The position numbers were made by a program, and so were the translations under genes. Positions 60,676-64,000 of a stretch of 64,000 nucleotides of DNA are shown here, piece by piece; positions within the stretch are counted from its first letter, which is position 1, and each line of letters opens with the position of its first letter. The stretch spans positions 124,001 through 188,000 of the forward strand of contig JAHDYR010000024.1 in the NCBI GenBank assembly GCA_019828565.1, read 5' to 3'. Under the pieces are notes generated by a model. That model saw nothing but the letters and a program-made list of their open reading frames with translations, ran no database searches and was not told the DNA's origin. Source of the stretch: Carpediemonas membranifera. Taxonomy: Eukaryota > Fornicata.

Positions 60676-60726
60676 TGTAGTGTGAGATAAACTGCACCCT
60701 GTTCACATCAGTCCATTGTGGCGACA
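60676..60726 (+). repeat. Gypsy3 3' LTR (51 bp)
   Basis: Identical to 46985-47035; preceded by polypurine GGAGGGGAA and followed by the ACATT duplication. Confidence 0.93.
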
Positions 60727-60889
60727 ACATTTCTGCTCCCAAATCTGCACCAGAATTTTCTGGAGCATACCCGGGAGCTGGGCCAGACGAGTGGTGCCGC
60801 AGGTGCCTAGCTCCGCTGCTCAGCCTCTTCCAGGCGGCACTCGTTTGAATTCTGCACGAAAAAAAATCAGACAACGAAAGATGGGCAAA

Positions 60890-60978
60890 GGGCCCCGAAA
60901 ACGCTGTAGTACCAGCGCAAGTGAAGCATTTTGTAATAGAATAGCTTACTTGCGCTGGTGCTGGCGTTTTCGGGGCCC
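60890..60978. repeat. 89-bp hairpin H2 (X-A)
   Basis: Inverted copy of 56830-56918. Confidence 0.9.
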
Positions 60979-60984
60979 CAATAT

Positions 60985-62215
60985 GCTCTCTCCCCCGTGC
61001 TCTCCCCCCGGTGGCTCTCCTGGGGCTCTTCCCCCCGGCTCTCTTCCCCTGGGGCTCTCTTCCTCCGGGTGCTCTCCCCCCGGTGGCTCTCCTGGGGCTC
61101 TTCCCCCCGGCTCTCTTCCCCGGGGGCTCTCCTGGGGCTCTTCCCCCCGGCTCTCTTCCCCTGGGGCTCTCTTCCTCCCCGGTGGCTCTCCTGGGGCTCT
61201 TCCCCCCGGCTCTCTTCCCCTGGGGCTCTCTTCCCCCTGGCGCTCTTCCCCCGGGGGCTCTTCCCCCGGTGGCTCTCCTGGGGCTCTTCCCCCCGGCTCT
61301 CTTCCCCTGGGGCTCTCCTGGGGCTCTTCCCCCCGGCTCTCTTCCCTGGGGCTCTCTTCCCCTGGCGCTCTTCCCCGGTGGCTCTCTTCCCCAGGCTCTC
61401 CCCTGGGGCTCTTCCCCCTGGCGCTCTTCCCCCGGGGGCTCTCCTGGGGCTCTTCCCCCCGGCTCTCTTCCCCTGGGGCTCTCTTCCTCCGGGTGCTCTC
61501 CCCCCGGTGGCTCTCCTGGGGCTCTTCCCCCTGGCGCTCTTCCCCCGGGGGCTCTTCCCCCGGTGGCTCTCCTGGGGCTCTTCCCCCGGCTCTCTTCCCT
61601 GGGGCTCTCCTGGGGCTCTTCCCCGGCTCTCTTCCCTGGGGCTCTCCTGGGGCTCTCTTCCCCCGGCTCTCTTCCCCTGGGGCTCTCCTGGGGCTCTTCC
61701 CCCCGGCTCTCTTCCCCTGGGGCTCTCTTCCTCCGGGTGCTCTCCCCCCGGTGGCTCTCCTGGGGCTCTTCCCCCCGGCTCTCTTCCCCTGGGGCTCTCC
61801 TGGGGCTCTCTTCCCCCGGCTCTCTTCCCCTGGGGCTCTCCTGGGGCTCTTCCCCCCGGCTCTCTTCCCCTGGGGCTCTCCTGGGGCTCTCTTCCCCCGG
61901 CTCTCTTCCCCTGGGGCTCTCCTGGGGCTCTCTTCCCCCGGCTCTCTTCCCTGGGGCTCTCCTGGGGCTCTCTTCCCCAGCTCTCTTCCCCTGGGGCTCT
62001 CCTGGGGCTCTTCCCCCCGGCTCTCTTCCCCTGGGGCTCTCTTCCCCCTGGCGCTCTTCCCCCGGGGGCTCTTCCCCCGGTGGCTCTCCTGGGGCTCTTC
62101 CCCCTGGCGCTCTTCCCCCGGGGGCTCTCCTGGGGCTCTTCCCCCCGGCGCTCTTCCCCTGGGGCTCTCCTGGGGCTCTTCCCCCCGGCTCTCTTCCCCT
62201 GGGGCTCTCTTCCTG
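60985..62215 (-). repeat. minisatellite 2 (X-A)
   Basis: ~1.23 kb of CTCTTCCCCTGGGGCTCTCCTG-type C/T-rich units, the inverse of 55893-56815 but ~300 bp longer. Open in all frames of both strands for compositional reasons. Confidence 0.9.
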
Positions 62216-62360
62216 CCGCTCTCCCTCCCGTGCGCCATACCCCAGCGCTCTCATGCTGCTCTCCCTCCCGTGCGCCATCCCCCGGCGCTCTCCTGCCGCT
62301 CTCCCTCCCGTGCGCCATCGCCCGGCGCTCTCATGCTGCTCTCCACCGCCGTTATCCTCC
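62216..62360. repeat. short ~45-bp tandem repeat
   Basis: About three units containing CTCTCCCTCCCGTGCGCCAT, next to minisatellite 2; absent from X-B. Confidence 0.75.
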
Positions 62361-62629
62361 CGGCGCTTGTTTCTTGGCCGCTCGCTCTCTATATTGAAGT
62401 TAAATGGTGTTTATTACTCCTATTGATGGTAATAAGGCCTCATCAGTGCTTCGCACGGCTAACAACTAACGCCACAGCTGAAACTGATGATTCACTACGT
62501 TAAACGAGAAAGTGAGTGAACCGTTTGTTGATATTGTTAAAAAGTCTTGATCTGCGCACCAAACGCTCCTGTTACTGTCTTAATTGCCGATATCGTAGTG
62601 GCCAATTGGCCACTATTTCGCACTTTATG
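62361..62629. other. X-A region without a visible gene
   Basis: No frame of note; lies between the repeats and block D. Confidence 0.5.
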
Positions 62630-63067
62630 CTCGCAACGAGACTGAAATGAGGAACTTAAGAATAGAAAGAATACTGGCGGCTTTAACGTAGTAGGCATGT
62701 GCACAACACTAAGAAACATCAGTAAGCGGGCGCAGAGCATCATTAAAGCAACAATAATCCCTAAACAACATCAATCATCATAAGTCCATCAGGACCATAC
62801 GATATGAACAATAAATGAACCACAGAGCAGTATAGATGATTTGAGAGTACCAGGCATGGCCAGAATACCGCAATTATCGTCCGTTCATCCACGTGACCTC
62901 CATCTTGGTCGGTATCCAGAGAACGCCCGTCAGACGCTTGCAACGGAACATTTAGGGGAGCATCCTGAATGGGGCCAGATTTGAGGGACCCTTGGTCTGA
63001 CATGCCATGACCGAGCACTCTAGGGGCCTCCACAGTGCGTCCCGAGGTACGTTAGAGCACCACAGAC
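62630..63067 (+). repeat. shared block D (X-A copy)
   Basis: ~438 bp, direct repeat of 52773-53221. Sits ~210 bp upstream of the next gene's ATG. Orientation is the same as in X-B although the element ends are inverted between the two copies. Confidence 0.9.
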
Positions 63068-63276
63068 TTGGTGTGTCTTAGCCTGCACCGCCCGAAAGCT
63101 CGCCGGATCACTCCCCATACGTTATATCGCCATTCAGTCCACATAATGGATGTTTTCGGAGCGATTATATCCCCCGTTTGTATGGTATAACGTTTCCGAC
63201 ACCCCGTTGCCTACGGTTACTGGCAATTTTCTCATCTCTGTTATATGTCCATTATTGGGATATAACGAAGAGAAGA

Positions 63277-64000
63277 ATGACGTTCGAATTCCTTCACGAG
63301 TGGATCGAGAGCACCTCAGATGATGTGATTGAGGCCGTTATCACCGAATTCAAGGAGAAGAAGACAAACAAGGCGAAGAGTGCCGTTCTTCGGGACAAAT
63401 TGCTCGACGAGAACGATATCTTCGATATAGTCGTCAATAACGGTACGTAATTGGTGCAAATGTTTATATAGGGATCAACTTCAACCACCTGTGCTCATAT
63501 TTCGAGATTCAGGGCGTGAAGAAGGCAGAACTCGAGGCATTGCTGTCTCAGCAGGTGCAGGATAAGACCTCGAACGAGATCATCGAGGCAACCTTCACGG
63601 AGAAGGAGATGAAGGCGTTTGAGTCGGCCGCTGTCACAGCCTTCAAGAACTCCAAGAGGGCTGAGTATGCCAAGGAGAATGAGGGCGCGCGTATCGAAAA
63701 AGAGGCGCTGAGTGTCAAGGTTCGGGCGTGGCGCAACGCGACATCCACCAACGCGCTTGTGCGCGACCATGTCACAGCAATGGTTGCCAGGGTGCGCAGC
63801 AAGGAGGCAGACCTTGCTTACATGAAGCACTCCTGCCGCTCGTACTTCGAAGAGTACATCATCGCCCTGGAATGGTTGGAGACCCCCGCGGGAGAAGGTA
63901 CGCCCCTGCTCCCCCAGGTACTGGCGCTATCATCGATTACTATCACAAAATTGTTCGAGGATACAAGAAGAGAGTCAAGCAGTTGAGGAAGAGCTTGACG
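63277..64000 (+). CDS. unknown protein with likely introns (X-A cargo, 3' partial)
   Basis: Exon 1 begins MTFEFLHEWIESTSDDVIEA and ends IFDIVVNN at ~63441. After ~71 bp bounded by GGTACGT and TTCAG the same style resumes in another frame: GVKKAELEALLSQQVQDKTS, MKAFESAAVTAFKNSKRAEY, RVRSKEADLAYMKHSCRSYF, EEYIIALEWLETPAGEG. Removing a 20-nt GTACGC...CCCCAG segment (63898-63917) gives TGAIIDYYHKIVRGYKKRVK; without it the frame becomes unlike protein. Highly charged, helical, coiled-coil-like; runs off the window. The first intron's frame needs a non-GT-AG boundary or an indel. No domain recognised. Confidence 0.55.

Larger units (their letters stand above)
46985..60726 (+). mobile_element. Gypsy3: Ty3/gypsy element with 51-bp LTRs, split by X-B
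   Basis: Flanked by ACATT (46980-46984 and 60727-60731); X-B carries the unoccupied site once (57077-57081). The 51-bp LTRs are identical. Without X-B the element is ~4.69 kb: gag, protease-like, RT, RNase H, integrase, chromo-like C-terminus, then a purine tract (GGAGGGGAA) before the 3' LTR. Several 1-nt shifts disrupt the coding frame. Confidence 0.93.
41528..64000 (-). mobile_element. element X, copy X-A (unclassified TIR element; right end of element at 41528, other end outside window)
   Basis: A terminal inverted repeat identical to that of X-B begins at 41528, preceded by AT. X-A occupies 41528-42274, 45667-46984 and 60732 to at least the window end, with Gypsy2 and Gypsy3 (itself holding X-B) inserted. 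It shares with X-B, in inverted orientation, the terminal ~2 kb, two hairpins and two minisatellites; beyond ~62220 it differs and carries another gene. No transposase recognised. Confidence 0.7.

Overview
The window is eukaryotic nuclear DNA, almost entirely transposable elements stacked inside one another. Two items look like ordinary host genes. One is the C-terminal end of a cytoplasmic dynein heavy chain at the left edge; the other is an intact tRNA-Asn(GUU) in the middle. Dynein, DIRS-type tyrosine-recombinase retrotransposons, chromodomain Ty3/gypsy elements and GT-AG-like introns point to a flagellate-type protist genome. I cannot name the species; an alveolate or stramenopile-like protist is only a guess.

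Layout. 2-1516: dynein heavy chain 3' end (+). 1565-8014: a nearly complete Ty3/gypsy chromovirus (Gypsy1, minus strand, TSD GTGT) that also carries a 444-codon ORF on the opposite strand. 8123-26867: a large minus-strand LINE (LINE B, 16-bp TSD) with a second LINE (LINE A, 9221-16632, 13-bp TSD) inside its 3'UTR. About 27340-31070: an apparently intact DIRS-like element (DIRS1: gag-like, RT-RNase H, tyrosine recombinase). 31177-31248: tRNA-Asn. From about 31260: a degraded second DIRS element (DIRS2), split by a third LINE (LINE C, 32092-39257, 14-bp TSD) and then by element X-A at 41528.

The right third is a Russian doll. An unclassified DNA element, here called X, has 72-bp terminal inverted repeats and AT target duplications. 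Copy X-A starts at 41528 and runs off the window. It contains a deleted gypsy element (Gypsy2, 42275-45662, TSD GTAG) and a third gypsy element (Gypsy3, 46985-60726, 51-bp LTRs, TSD ACATT). Gypsy3 is itself split by a second, inverted X copy (X-B, 50166-59215). X-B preserves the empty sites of both gypsy insertions, so the order of events can be read from the sequence. The X copies share termini, hairpins and minisatellites but carry different cargo: an acidic OTU-protease-like protein in X-B and an unknown coiled-coil-like protein in X-A. Both cargo genes lie downstream of the same roughly 440-bp block.

Most novel observations: (i) ORF1 of all three LINEs carries a conserved DEDDh-type 3'-5' exonuclease-like domain with a CPYH...HCALAD signature resembling Maelstrom/DnaQ folds, and LINE C adds an OTU protease domain; (ii) element X as a modular, cargo-swapping TIR element with no visible transposase; (iii) palindromes exactly at the primer-binding position of all three gypsy elements; (iv) antisense ORFs in Gypsy1 and at the 5' end of LINE B; (v) 3'UTR and LTR hairpins supported by compensatory changes. 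All family assignments come from reading motifs by eye; no searches were run.
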